The notes: generated from the letters alone by a model not told the origin. Positions 1-8,256 are shown, counted from the first letter of the stretch. The stretch is DNA of 26,932 nt from Candidatus Abyssobacteria bacterium SURF_5 (GCA_003598085.1 QZKU01000086.1:1-26932), one strand, 5' to 3'. Made by a program: numbers and translations.

Positions 1-85
1 CGTCCGAAAATATTGCAAAATGTAGTGGGTAAAATGGCCATCTGAAATCGCTAAGCCATTGATATGTCAGTACTTAATTTTTTGA

Positions 86-268
86 ACTGCGGAAGATGGA
101 CTAAAGCTCCATAACGACCTCCAGTATCGAGAAAAAGCGCTGAAGAAATCAGAGGAGATGAAGGCTCTCGATGCGGCTTCTCCCGAATATGCTGACGCCA
201 AGAAGCTGTACGAGGCTTATGTCTCAAATATCCTGAATGATCTGTTCAAACAAGGGATGAAGACTTGA
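86..268 (+). pseudogene. Coding-like remnant, possible C-terminal fragment of an unrecognised gene
   Basis: An open frame runs from just after an in-frame stop at 83-85 to a TGA at 266-268 and reads as a charged, helical, protein-like tail (start LHNDLQYREKALKKSEEMKA, end LFKQGMKT). There is no ATG, GTG or TTG near its start. The first in-frame ATG is at 158, with a purine-rich GAGGAG directly against it, so no well-placed ribosome site exists. I do not recognise the family. It may be the decayed 3' end of a gene, a gene whose upstream part is in another frame, or a chance open frame. Bases 1-85 show nothing I can name. Confidence 0.35.
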
Positions 269-298
269 AATGATAGCTTTTCGGGCAGTTCAAACCCT

Positions 299-317
299 CA
301 AGTGGATTTGCCACTTG
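299..317. repeat. Perfect 7-bp stem, 5-base loop inverted repeat
   Basis: CAAGTGG (299-305) and CCACTTG (311-317) are exact reverse complements around the loop ATTTG. It lies between the remnant ending at 268 and the convergent enoyl-CoA hydratase gene ending at 394, where a bidirectional transcription stop would be expected. No T-run follows on either strand, so it is not a classical intrinsic terminator. A weaker GC-rich inverted repeat (CGGCC/GGCCG) lies just after it, near 320-336. Confidence 0.4.
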
Positions 318-393
318 CAGCGGCCCCACGAGGCCGGGTCACCCGCCGCTGGAATTACGGCATGAATTCTTCAATGAAGGTAGTCCGATCTGT

Positions 394-1221
394 TCAGCGC
401 AGCTTGTCGACCAGTGAATTCAGGTCCAGCTCAATCTCGCGGGTCTGCCCCCCGAGTTCGATGAATCTTGCCATTCGCTCCTGGGCCGGTTTGGTCGCCA
501 ATGACTGGTTGAAATAATGGGCTTCTTCGAGAAGACCTTCGCGGGTCGGCAATTCCGAGGCGTTGACTGATGCTTTCACCAACGCGATCGCCTCGGCGGG
601 AAATGAAGCGATCCGGTAGGCCAGCCGCTCGACAAACGGGCCCAGTTCGTCAGGCGGCAGAGCTCGATTCACATAACCATATCGCTCAGCCAGGTCCGCC
701 GGGAAATCCTCGCAACCAAGGACCACCTCGAGCGCGCGTCCGCGGCCCAGCAGGCGCGGGAGCCGCTGGGTTCCACTGCCGCCGGGAATGATGCCGATTG
801 CGACCTCGGGTTGGGCAAGATATGCCTTTCCCAATGCCGCAAAGCGCATGTCGAGCGACAGCACAAACTCGCTGCCGCCTCCGCGAGCGCGGCCCTCGAT
901 CTTCGCGATGCTCGCCTTCGGCATTGTGCGGAATCGATCCACCATCATGTGGAACGGGGCAAGTTCGGATGATTTTGGAGGAACTTCGGTCGGCAGCGTC
1001 TGAATAAGCGTGACGTCTGCATGAGCGATGAAAAATTCCGGGTTTGCGCTGTCGAATACAATGACGCGGACTTCGGGGTCCGCTTCGAGTTCCTGTCCGA
1101 TCCGGTCCATCTCCTGCATGAGCGAGAGATCAAAAAGGTTTATCGGCGGGTGGTCGATGGTTATGAACGCCACGCCGCGGTCAATCCGGATCTTTAGACA
1201 GTCGTAGTCTTTGTATGCCAT
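394..1221 (-). CDS. Enoyl-CoA hydratase/isomerase (crotonase) family protein
   Basis: A 275-residue crotonase-fold protein, probably hydrating a 2-enoyl-CoA in the cytoplasm. The start is set at the ATG at 1221 because GAGAGGGG lies about 5 bases upstream and homology begins at MAYKDYDCLKIRIDRG; a start at 1290 would add 23 residues without a better ribosome site. The oxyanion-hole segments are visible (FIAHADV, and ARGGGSEF about 40 residues later). Both positions that carry the catalytic glutamates of true hydratases are Glu (in GGGSEF and in QPEVAIGIIPGG), followed by the family signature GSGTQRLPRLLG. It is the last gene of the minus-strand acyl-CoA unit, about 160 bases after the ligase. 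The substrate cannot be told; other crotonase activities (isomerase, hydrolase) remain possible. Confidence 0.85.
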   Translation of the reverse strand: MAYKDYDCLKIRIDRGVAFITIDHPPINLFDLSLMQEMDRIGQELEADPEVRVIVFDSANPEFFIAHADVTLIQTLPTEVPPKSSELAPFHMMVDRFRTMPKASIAKIEGRARGGGSEFVLSLDMRFAALGKAYLAQPEVAIGIIPGGSGTQRLPRLLGRGRALEVVLGCEDFPADLAERYGYVNRALPPDELGPFVERLAYRIASFPAEAIALVKASVNASELPTREGLLEEAHYFNQSLATKPAQERMARFIELGGQTREIELDLNSLVDKLR

Positions 1222-1380
1222 GTTGCCCCTCTCTCGGTCGGATTCAGCAGGATCGCTGATTGTGAAGATGGATTCCCGGTCGTTCGACAAACGTCAGGAC
1301 AGGTCCGCGGGAATGACAGAAACCTCTTAGTTCATTTCCCTGAAGTGCGCCGATTGATTTGATAACTCACCCCGTCTTGA

Positions 1381-2976
1381 TTACTTCTTCTGCAGTTTGA
1401 ATTCCGGCATCTCTCTTTCGCGGTCCCAGGTTCTCTTGGTGACACCGCGTTTTTTCATGTCGGCTTTGGTCACGCGAAGCGTGCCGGTGCGGGGGATTTC
1501 ATCAACCACATCGACAAACCGCGGGACCATGAAGTACGCCATATTTTCGGCGCAGTGGCGCATGAGGTCCTTGAGGTCGAGCTTCACTCCTTCTTTCGGT
1601 TTGACCCAGATCATGACTTCATCCTCGCCGAGTTCCGACGGCACGCCGAAGGCGGCCGATTCTGCAACGGCCGGATGTTTTTCAATAATGTTTTCCACTT
1701 CGAATGATGAAATATTTTCGCCGCGTCTCCGCATCGAGTCGGTCTTGCGGTCGACAAAATAAAGATTTCCATCCGCATCCGTATAGAACAGGTCGCCCGA
1801 ATATATCCAATCGCCTTTGACTTTTTTCGCGGAGGCCTCGGGATTTTTGTAGTATTCCACCGGGCGCGAGTCCCGATCGGGCACTTGCGTAACCAATTCA
1901 CCGATGCCGCCTTGCGGGACCTCGTTGCCGTTGTCGTCGATGAGCTTCCAAACCATTCCGGGGAGCGGCTTGCCGCATGAGCCGACCGGCGCAGTTCCCA
2001 GATTCATGATCAAGACACCGCCGCCGTCGACGGCGCCGTATGCCTCCCAGATTTTTACGCCAAATCGTTTTTCGAACGGCTCCCACAGGTTGGCCGGACA
2101 CGCCGCTGAATTGACCAGACGCACGGGATTATCCGCGTCGTCCGGCCGCTGCGGCTGCTTCATTAAGATCGGGATCATCGCACCAAGCGCGTTGAACTGG
2201 GTCGCGCCATAGCGCCGGATCGGTTCCCAGAACTTTGAGGCCGAAAACCGTTTTTCCAATCCAAAGGTAACGCCTCTGCACATTGAGAGGCCGGATGTCA
2301 ACACCAGCGCGTTCGCGTGGAACAGGGGAAGACACGTGTAGAGGGTGTCGTCCTCCTGGATCATGAAGTTGGAGAGCATCATGAACTGCATGACGCCGCC
2401 GAGCCGGTTCCGGTTGACCACGCCCTTTGGGAAGCCGGTAGTGCCCGATGTATACATCAGGTGCGTGATTGCGTTCGGCTCAATCAGGTGCGCCGGTTTT
2501 TCGGGCGAGGCGCTTATAAGATCATCGTTGAGATCGAATGTCCCGAGCGGGAGCGTGCTGTTCTGAGTCCGGCGGACAAAGACCTTTCTGATGGCCCCCA
2601 CCGGCTGAGCGAGTTCGGCGAATTTCGGATACAGGTCGTCGTCTACTACCAGATATTTCACTTCCGAGTTTTCCAGGATATACCGGAGGCCGTCTCCTTT
2701 CAGCGCGACGTTGATGGGAACGCTGTAAAACCCGCCGCGCGGCAATCCGTAGAAAAGGTACAGATATTCGGGACAGTTGCCCATCAAGATAGCGACTCCA
2801 TCGCCGGGACGCGCCCCGTGCGAGGCCAAGCCGTTTGCGGCTCGCGCGGTGGCCCGGTTGTATTCACCGAACGTAACCACGAGATCGCCATGCAAGATGT
2901 ATGGCTTGTTCGCGTGCTGCTCAGCCTGAAATTCGATGAGATCGGAGAAATAATTTAGTTGCGGTGCGTCAGTCAT
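1381..2976 (-). CDS. AMP-forming acyl-CoA synthetase (CaiC-like)
   Basis: A 531-residue ANL-superfamily ligase of normal length, activating a carboxylic acid to its CoA thioester through an acyl-adenylate. The ATP-binding P-loop MYTSGTTGFPKGV is at about residues 174-186. The hinge and adenine-binding region reads YSGDLFYTDADGNLYFVDRK, followed by the small C-terminal domain (GENISSFEVENIIEKHPAV). The usual A5 motif YGxTE is replaced by YGAVDGG, as is seen in carnitine/crotonobetaine-type ligases. GAGGAG lies 9 bases before the ATG. It is the fourth gene of the minus-strand unit, with a dehydrogenase, hydratase and nitroreductase. The general resemblance is to CaiC-type ligases, but there is no CoA-transferase (CaiB) here, so carnitine use is not implied. 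Confidence 0.85.
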   Translation of the reverse strand: MTDAPQLNYFSDLIEFQAEQHANKPYILHGDLVVTFGEYNRATARAANGLASHGARPGDGVAILMGNCPEYLYLFYGLPRGGFYSVPINVALKGDGLRYILENSEVKYLVVDDDLYPKFAELAQPVGAIRKVFVRRTQNSTLPLGTFDLNDDLISASPEKPAHLIEPNAITHLMYTSGTTGFPKGVVNRNRLGGVMQFMMLSNFMIQEDDTLYTCLPLFHANALVLTSGLSMCRGVTFGLEKRFSASKFWEPIRRYGATQFNALGAMIPILMKQPQRPDDADNPVRLVNSAACPANLWEPFEKRFGVKIWEAYGAVDGGGVLIMNLGTAPVGSCGKPLPGMVWKLIDDNGNEVPQGGIGELVTQVPDRDSRPVEYYKNPEASAKKVKGDWIYSGDLFYTDADGNLYFVDRKTDSMRRRGENISSFEVENIIEKHPAVAESAAFGVPSELGEDEVMIWVKPKEGVKLDLKDLMRHCAENMAYFMVPRFVDVVDEIPRTGTLRVTKADMKKRGVTKRTWDREREMPEFKLQKK

Positions 2977-3156
2977 TGCAGGATCTCCTCAGGAATCATT
3001 ACAGGTACACGTCTTCAGGTCCTGTTGCCCGACATCACAGATGTAGCACGACCAATATACCAGTGAAATCGGGCCTACCGATATATCTCTTTTCATCTTA
3101 ATTTCCCGGATTGCGCGAGGTCGACACGGAACCGCAATCGAGGCCGCTGATAGCAA

Positions 3157-4146
3157 CTAATATTCGACTTCCGAGGATGCAGCGCCCGGACGGAACCAGG
3201 TTACCGGCTTGGCCTCGCGAGCGACCATACCATGCTGCTTGAATGCGGGATATCCGATGGCCAGAGAGGCTATTACCTTGTATGGCGGCTCGATGCCCAA
3301 TCTCTGTTTCATGTCGTCCATCATGTTGACCAGGTTGACGAATCCCACCCAGCAGGCGCCGAGCCCGAGGGAATTGGCCACGAGCGTCATGTTGGTGCCG
3401 CAGATGCCGATATTGATTTCGGGCCCGCCGATGGCGCGCTCGTCTCCCAGCAGGATGATCAGCGCGGGCGTATTCAGGAATACCGGCAGGATACCTTCGC
3501 CGACCGCGTAAATGCCGCCCTGCACGCGCGGGTCGAACATTCCGGGTTGGGGCTCCATCTCGTATTGCGCCACGAGAGCGTCGAGCATCTCGTCCGTCCG
3601 ATACATCGTGCTTGCCATCTGGGCGAGCATTTGAATACGTGCGGCCAGTTCATCGAGAAAAGCCGTGTCGGTTATGACAATGAAGCGCCACGGCTGGCAG
3701 TTGCCGGTGCTCGGGGCCATGCGGCCGGCTTCAAGCACGCGCCGTATCAGATGTTCGGGCACGGGGTCTTTTTTGAAATTTCGGTTGCTGCGCCTTTCAA
3801 ATACGGCCTTTTCCATTGCGGTATACTCAGCCGTTTTGCCGTTGACGTCCTTCGGGGGAGCGGGATATTTGTACGGGATATCAGCGGGGGTGGTCTTATA
3901 GAATCCCTCCTCGACGTAGAATGTTTCGGCGACTGTGATTGCCTCTTCCGGACACGTTACCACACAGTTCGAGCAGGTGATACATTCCTCGCGCCCCATC
4001 CGCGCCTTTCCGTCATCGCCGACGACCGGCACCTTGCCGGGGCAGTTATCGGAGCATTGGCCGCACCCGATGCATTTCTCTTCGTCGATCTTGATTTTGC
4101 CCCAATGAATCCTGGGCCGAAACATGAACTGCTTGTCTATGGTCAT
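3157..4146 (-). CDS. Nitroreductase-family oxidoreductase with N-terminal 2x[4Fe-4S] ferredoxin domain
   Basis: A 329-residue fusion. Residues 15-75 form a bacterial dicluster ferredoxin with two four-cysteine motifs (C25, C28, C31, C35 and C55, C58, C61, C65), each ending in CP. Residues about 108-320 are a flavin (FMN) nitroreductase fold, opening with FERRSNRNFKKDPVPE and the FMN-contact segment MAPSTGNCQPWRF. GAGGGGG precedes the ATG. The fusion suggests that a reduced low-potential electron carrier feeds the flavin directly. It sits between the acyl-CoA dehydrogenase (50 bases upstream) and the ligase (180 bases downstream), so it may regenerate or deliver electrons in the acyl-CoA pathway, for example acting on an enoyl-CoA or flavin partner. 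The substrate is unknown. Confidence 0.85.
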   Translation of the reverse strand: MTIDKQFMFRPRIHWGKIKIDEEKCIGCGQCSDNCPGKVPVVGDDGKARMGREECITCSNCVVTCPEEAITVAETFYVEEGFYKTTPADIPYKYPAPPKDVNGKTAEYTAMEKAVFERRSNRNFKKDPVPEHLIRRVLEAGRMAPSTGNCQPWRFIVITDTAFLDELAARIQMLAQMASTMYRTDEMLDALVAQYEMEPQPGMFDPRVQGGIYAVGEGILPVFLNTPALIILLGDERAIGGPEINIGICGTNMTLVANSLGLGACWVGFVNLVNMMDDMKQRLGIEPPYKVIASLAIGYPAFKQHGMVAREAKPVTWFRPGAASSEVEY

Positions 4147-4196
4147 ATGTTAACCCCCTCTGGTTAGCGCGTACCGTTCAGTGCGGGCGTACGATG

Positions 4197-5489
4197 TCAT
4201 AAAATTGTCGGAGCCGACATCGAGCCGGAGCCGGAAGCCCCTGATTGTCCGTAACGTTCGAGTATAAAACGGGCGCCGCCGAGACTTAACGTATCGTTGT
4301 CGCCGTCCTCGATCAACGCGGCCCGGGCATCCCGGAAAATCCGCTCGATTGGATATTCGCGGCTGAGGCCGTTTCCGGCAAGAATTTGGAGCGCGTCGCT
4401 GGCCACCTCGAAAGCGATCTGCGTATTATGCACTTTCGCCGCCATTGCATAATGCGGTTCGGGCGGCATCGTCTGGGCGTTATACCCGTTCACTGCGCGA
4501 GCAAGCGCGCGCGCGCTTTCTACTTTTGTAAACATGTCGAATAACTTCTTCTGTATGAGTTGATGCTGCGAAATAATCTTTGCCCCCGCCACGCGCACCT
4601 TCGTATATTCGAGTGCCTCTTCAAATGCGGCACGCGCGACGCCGGTGAAGGTGGTAGACATGCCGCCGTTGGCGCCGGAAAGAATGATGTCGGTCACCGG
4701 CTCGAGCATTTCCGGGCCGACCAGCATGTAATGCCTTGGAATGTGAACATCATCAAAATAAACCTCGCCCTGGTTCAGGTCGCGCTGCCCGACCTTGTCC
4801 AGCGGCTTGCCTTTTGTGACGCCTTTGAGATTCAGCGGCACGAAAAAGATGGCGGCATCGCGCTGGTCTTCGGTTCCGTCGATGCTCGCATGCAGCATGG
4901 CATGCGTGGCTATTGTGCCATTCGAGACCCATGCCGATTTCTGGCCGTTGATCACCCAGTGATCGCCATCGAGCTTGGCTCTCGTGTTGTGGCGTATGAG
5001 AGGGATGTCGGGCCTTTTTGAGCCGATGTAAAGCTGATCGCCGCCACCGTGCTCAGGCTCGGTGATCGCCCAGCAGCCGATATATTCGCCTTTTTTGTCG
5101 TCGCGGAACGGGATGACAAACTCCTCAATCATCTGAGGACCGCCGAACATTGCAGCGAACATGAACGGCATGCTCCCGGCTCCCATGCAAACCGACAGTC
5201 CGGGGCTGCCCCAGCCGAGTTCCTCCCCGATGATGTTGCCTTCGGCGGGAGTGAGGCCGAGTCCGCCGAGCTCTTCCGGCAATCCGCGCGTGTGATAACC
5301 CAGCTCGCGCGACTGGCGAATGACGTCCCAAAGAATCGAGTTTTTTGCAATCACGTCGGCGGGACTCGCCATCTTATCCAACTTGTCCGCGGCCGGCCGC
5401 ATCACTTCCGCAGCGAACCTGTGCACCTCTTCTCTGAGCGCAATTTGTTCGTTGGTCAGATTGACGTTCAGGTCGAGAAAAAAGCCCAT
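4197..5489 (-). CDS. Acyl-CoA dehydrogenase family protein
   Basis: A 430-residue FAD-dependent acyl-CoA dehydrogenase. Visible landmarks are the N-terminal helical domain (LTNEQIALREEVHRFAAEV), the beta-domain flavin segment CWAITEPEHGGGDQL, WVINGQKSAWVSNGT, and the C-terminal helical domain with LQILAGNGLSREYPIERIFRDAR. GGAGGAG sits well before the ATG. At the position where medium- and short-chain enzymes carry the catalytic base (IYEGT), this protein reads IEDGD: Asp at about 395 with Glu one residue before. The catalytic base may be shifted, or the enzyme may act as a reductase or on an unusual acyl group. It is the first enzyme gene after tetR, 71 bases away, in a five-gene minus-strand unit. 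Confidence 0.88.
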   Translation of the reverse strand: MGFFLDLNVNLTNEQIALREEVHRFAAEVMRPAADKLDKMASPADVIAKNSILWDVIRQSRELGYHTRGLPEELGGLGLTPAEGNIIGEELGWGSPGLSVCMGAGSMPFMFAAMFGGPQMIEEFVIPFRDDKKGEYIGCWAITEPEHGGGDQLYIGSKRPDIPLIRHNTRAKLDGDHWVINGQKSAWVSNGTIATHAMLHASIDGTEDQRDAAIFFVPLNLKGVTKGKPLDKVGQRDLNQGEVYFDDVHIPRHYMLVGPEMLEPVTDIILSGANGGMSTTFTGVARAAFEEALEYTKVRVAGAKIISQHQLIQKKLFDMFTKVESARALARAVNGYNAQTMPPEPHYAMAAKVHNTQIAFEVASDALQILAGNGLSREYPIERIFRDARAALIEDGDNDTLSLGGARFILERYGQSGASGSGSMSAPTIL

Positions 5490-5560
5490 GCGTCTCCTCC
5501 GTTTCTTCTAACTCCCGACTATCTTGCGATCCAGCAACAGGATTTCAATTTTCGCCGGTT

Positions 5561-6208
5561 TCAGGTTCGGTCAATATTGGGAATTTCTCCTCTTTTTTTC
5601 CACAGCAGTCCCTCCGTATAATTTTTCAGTGTATCCCTTGCCCATGCCGTCAGGTGGTGGTCGCGGTCCAGATACCAGCGCGAGGCAACTCCCTGGCAGA
5701 AAGCCGAAATCGCTCGAGCCGTGTCTTCCGGATTTATGTCGCTCTTGAAGCAGCCGCGCCTGATCCCCTCCTCGATCGCGTCCCTGAGCAGGTCGATCCA
5801 ACTGGTGACCCAGTCATGGAAGAGGCGATGAAACAGCTTCTCATACAATGCTCTCGACATGCATTCCAAATAGAGAGGGTATCCCATCCGCACCGTGGCG
5901 TCGTTTTCGTCGAAGAGCCAGTCGCCGATGCAACGCAGTTTTTGGAGCGGGTCGTCGTGCTGAGCCATTGTATTTTTTGTTCGTTCGAAGAATTGATGGA
6001 AAAATTCGCGAAAGGCTGAGGCAAAGAGTTCTTCTTTTGTCGGGAAGTAATGGAGAACCGCGCCCTTGGAGATTCTGGCCTCGGTTGCGATGTCCTGAAT
6101 ACTCACGTTATGACTGCCGTTGCGGGCGATCAGCTTCAGCGCAGCCTCGATTATCTGTGACTGCCTGTCCGGCTCGATCGGGCGGGTGTGTCGTGCGGGC
6201 GAGATCAC
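5561..6208 (-). CDS. TetR/AcrR-family transcriptional regulator (acyl-CoA unit)
   Basis: A 215-residue one-component regulator. The N-terminal helix-turn-helix (about 35-66) reads VSIQDIATEARISKGAVLHY then FPTKEELF, the typical TetR signature; the remaining helices form a ligand-binding domain. The first codon is GTG at 6208, with only a weak purine stretch (GAAAG) upstream; no better start precedes the conserved DRQSQIIEAALKLIA. It is the first gene of the minus-strand unit that encodes the acyl-CoA enzymes and is transcribed divergently from the radical SAM gene. A strong promoter with an inverted repeat just after its -10 box lies 48-76 bases upstream, so autoregulation by this protein, relieved by an acyl-CoA or similar ligand, is the natural inference. 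Confidence 0.88.
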   Translation of the reverse strand: MISPARHTRPIEPDRQSQIIEAALKLIARNGSHNVSIQDIATEARISKGAVLHYFPTKEELFASAFREFFHQFFERTKNTMAQHDDPLQKLRCIGDWLFDENDATVRMGYPLYLECMSRALYEKLFHRLFHDWVTSWIDLLRDAIEEGIRRGCFKSDINPEDTARAISAFCQGVASRWYLDRDHHLTAWARDTLKNYTEGLLWKKRGEIPNIDRT

Positions 6209-6243
6209 TGAATAGCTTTCATAAATTGAACATCATCATTCGA

Positions 6244-6255
6244 CCGTCTGGACGG
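6244..6255. promoter_or_regulatory. Candidate operator: inverted repeat over the tetR start point
   Basis: CCGTC-TG-GACGG is a perfect 5+2+5 inverted repeat. It begins directly after the minus-strand -10 box (6256-6261) and so covers the expected transcription start. That is a classical repressor position, and autorepression by the adjacent TetR is the likely use. Binding is inferred. Confidence 0.5.
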
Positions 6256-6284
6256 ATTATATAGGAGCACCGATTGGATGTCAA
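6256..6284 (-). promoter_or_regulatory. Consensus sigma70 promoter for the tetR/acyl-CoA unit
   Basis: On the minus strand TTGACA (6284-6279) and TATAAT (6261-6256) are both exact consensus hexamers with a 17-base spacer. The expected start is near 6249, giving a leader of about 40 bases to the GTG at 6208. So strong a core promoter is usually kept under repression, which fits the inverted repeat overlapping the start point. Confidence 0.75.
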
Positions 6285-6379
6285 GGAGAAAGTAAAGCCC
6301 TTTCCGATTTAATTGCATCTCTATTTTAAGTGATCCATGAGTGTCAGGGCGCACCACGAATTCCCGCGCACTTTTTCAC

Positions 6380-6408
6380 TTGACAAGCCGCCCGAGCGGG
6401 GTTATACT
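6380..6408 (+). promoter_or_regulatory. Near-consensus sigma70 promoter for the radical SAM gene
   Basis: TTGACA (6380-6385) and TATACT (6403-6408) are separated by exactly 17 bases; only one position of the -10 box departs from consensus. The expected start is near 6415, giving a leader of about 63 bases to the ATG at 6478. The operator-like palindrome begins two bases after the -10 box. Confidence 0.75.
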
Positions 6409-6409
6409 G

Positions 6410-6423
6410 ACTAACACGTTAGT
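6410..6423. promoter_or_regulatory. Candidate TetR operator over the radical SAM gene start point
   Basis: ACTAAC-AC-GTTAGT is a perfect 6+2+6 inverted repeat placed over the predicted transcription start. Its half-site differs from that of the repeat at 6244-6255, so two different repressors may be at work. The two TetR genes at 5561-6208 and 8400-9011 are the obvious candidates. Confidence 0.6.
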
Positions 6424-6477
6424 TAGTCTGCTCGTAACCTGAGGCTCGGTCCCCGAAACCCAGTGAGGTGATCACAC

Positions 6478-8232
6478 ATGAAGCGCGTCCTGCTCACCAA
6501 TCCTTATGGTCCGTACAATCTCGAATGGGGTCAGAATCAGTATGACATACTTGGATCGCGCCTTCAGCGCGGCCAGGGGCCATTCACGCTAACTTCCCAA
6601 ACGCCTTGCTTGGCGCTGTACCTGATCGCGGAGAACATCAACGCCAGGACTACCGTAATGGAGTATCCCCACATCGAGGATTTCGTGGAGGAGCTGAAGA
6701 AGGGGTACGATTATCTGGGAATCCAGTTGATCGCGATGACGGTCCATAAGGTGGCGCGCATGATCAGCATTGCAAAAGAGGTGGCGCCGCAGACCAAGAT
6801 CGTGATCGGAGGCTATGGTGTTCTGAATCTCGATGATCCGCCACCCGGCGAGAGCGGGGAGGAAGCGCGCTACATACTGGAAACCGCCGATCATATTTGT
6901 CGCGAGGAAGGCGTCGGCTTCATGCGCAAGCTGTTGGGAGAAGCTCCGGCCAAACCGATTTCACAAAAATATCTGCCGCTCAACAGCACGTCATTCCCGG
7001 GGCTGGAAGGGAAAAATTTTTCGGCCAAGGGGATGGCGGCGATGGCATTGGTAGCGCTGGGTTGTCCGAACGGGTGCGAGTTTTGCTGCACGTCGGCCAT
7101 GTTCAAGAAGAATAAGATTTACGTGGCCACCCCGGAGGAGACCTTCCAGACGCTGAAGCATTACTGCCGGCGCAATGGCGGGGAAGCGACCACTGTATCG
7201 CTGATGGACGAGGATCTGCTGCTCAACCAGGACTATGTTCGCAAGCTGGGCAAGCTGATCCAGGAGGACAAGGAATTCGGTTTGCGCAAGCTGAGCTATT
7301 TCTGTTTCGGCGATCTGCGCTCGATCACCTCATACAGCATGGAGGAACTGCTTGAATGCGGAGTCGATTCTATCTGGGCGGGCGTCGAGTCGAGCATCAA
7401 TGACGTTGTCACCTCCGAACATAAGATCGAGAAACGCACGTGTGACGATATCAAGTCGACGTTCCACGCGATGGAGCAGTATGGCATCGGCATAACGGCT
7501 TCAATGGTGCTGGGGTGGGATTTCCACACGCGCGAAAACATCGAGCAGGATATCGATTTCTTTGTCGGGCTCGGGCCTTCGGCCTACCAGATCACGTTTT
7601 TGACCGCCTGCCCGGGCACTGAGCTTTATAACCGCATGAAGAAAATTGGGCGGATCAACCCGAAGATGACATATCGCGACGTTCAGCAATGCAATGAAGG
7701 GACGTTCATCTTCAAGAATTTTGAGATGGGCGAACTAAGAAATTATTTTGATTTGGCCCACAAAAAACTTTACGAGAATAATGGTCCCGGTCTCTTCCGC
7801 AGTTTCCAGTTGAATCTGAACGGATACGAGACGTGTAAGAATTCGCGCCGGCCTCTGCTCCGGGAGCAGAAAGCGCCGTTCTTCGCGGAGAGAGTTCAGA
7901 GGACGTATCCGATACTGGAGGCTTGCGCCCAGTTTGCGCCGAGCGAGACCGTTCGCCGGAAAGTGCGCGAGACCGAGGAGAAGTATCGAAGCCTGTTCGG
8001 CGAACCGACCGAAGAACAAAAGCTCTTCTCGCAGGGATTTTGCGGGCTTATCGCGCAACGGGTGGAGCAAGTGAAGGAACCGAAATCGGATGCCCCGTTT
8101 GATCCTCCCGTTCTGCGAACGCATTACGATTTGCAAAGGTCGGAGGTTCCCCTCGTTCAGGTTGGTCGTGATGGAGGCGAGCCGGTTCCGATGCAGGTGT
8201 TTGACGAACCGCAAGCTGCCGCGACGTGTTAA
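6478..8232 (+). CDS. Radical SAM protein with N-terminal B12-binding-like domain
   Basis: A 584-residue protein. The N-terminal ~150 residues have the alternating pattern of the cobalamin-binding fold found in class B radical SAM enzymes, although the B12-ligating DxHxxG motif is not obvious. The radical SAM core follows, with the [4Fe-4S]/SAM motif CPNGCEFC (C196, C200, C203) and later segments typical of the core (DSIWAGVESS, GITASMVLGWDFHTRENI). The C-terminal ~150 residues, unassigned, end in a low-complexity tail. GAGGTG lies before the ATG. The gene has its own strong promoter and palindromic operator and is followed by a tetR. Family members methylate or rearrange lipids, cofactors and secondary metabolites; the substrate here cannot be predicted. 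Confidence 0.85.
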   Translation: MKRVLLTNPYGPYNLEWGQNQYDILGSRLQRGQGPFTLTSQTPCLALYLIAENINARTTVMEYPHIEDFVEELKKGYDYLGIQLIAMTVHKVARMISIAKEVAPQTKIVIGGYGVLNLDDPPPGESGEEARYILETADHICREEGVGFMRKLLGEAPAKPISQKYLPLNSTSFPGLEGKNFSAKGMAAMALVALGCPNGCEFCCTSAMFKKNKIYVATPEETFQTLKHYCRRNGGEATTVSLMDEDLLLNQDYVRKLGKLIQEDKEFGLRKLSYFCFGDLRSITSYSMEELLECGVDSIWAGVESSINDVVTSEHKIEKRTCDDIKSTFHAMEQYGIGITASMVLGWDFHTRENIEQDIDFFVGLGPSAYQITFLTACPGTELYNRMKKIGRINPKMTYRDVQQCNEGTFIFKNFEMGELRNYFDLAHKKLYENNGPGLFRSFQLNLNGYETCKNSRRPLLREQKAPFFAERVQRTYPILEACAQFAPSETVRRKVRETEEKYRSLFGEPTEEQKLFSQGFCGLIAQRVEQVKEPKSDAPFDPPVLRTHYDLQRSEVPLVQVGRDGGEPVPMQVFDEPQAAATC

Positions 8233-8256
8233 GGACTTAAGAGGGCTTAAGAGTCC
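8233..8256. repeat. Inverted/direct repeat after the radical SAM gene
   Basis: Immediately after the stop codon the sequence can fold as GGAC-TTAAG, loop, CTTAA-GA-GTCC (stem with a two-base bulge). It also contains two direct copies of CTTAAGAG. There is no T-run after it, so terminator function is uncertain. It lies between the radical SAM gene and the downstream tetR. Confidence 0.35.

Noticed and set aside
3232-4167. Plus-strand open frame of 311 codons opposite the nitroreductase fusion
   Set aside because: The minus-strand protein has clear ferredoxin and nitroreductase motifs; the plus frame is rich in His, Cys and Gly without a family pattern and is an antisense shadow.
394-6208. Reading the acyl-CoA unit as a carnitine (cai) operon
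   Set aside because: Ligase, dehydrogenase and hydratase resemble CaiC, CaiA and CaiD in type, but no CoA-transferase (CaiB) or transporter is present, and these families are widespread.
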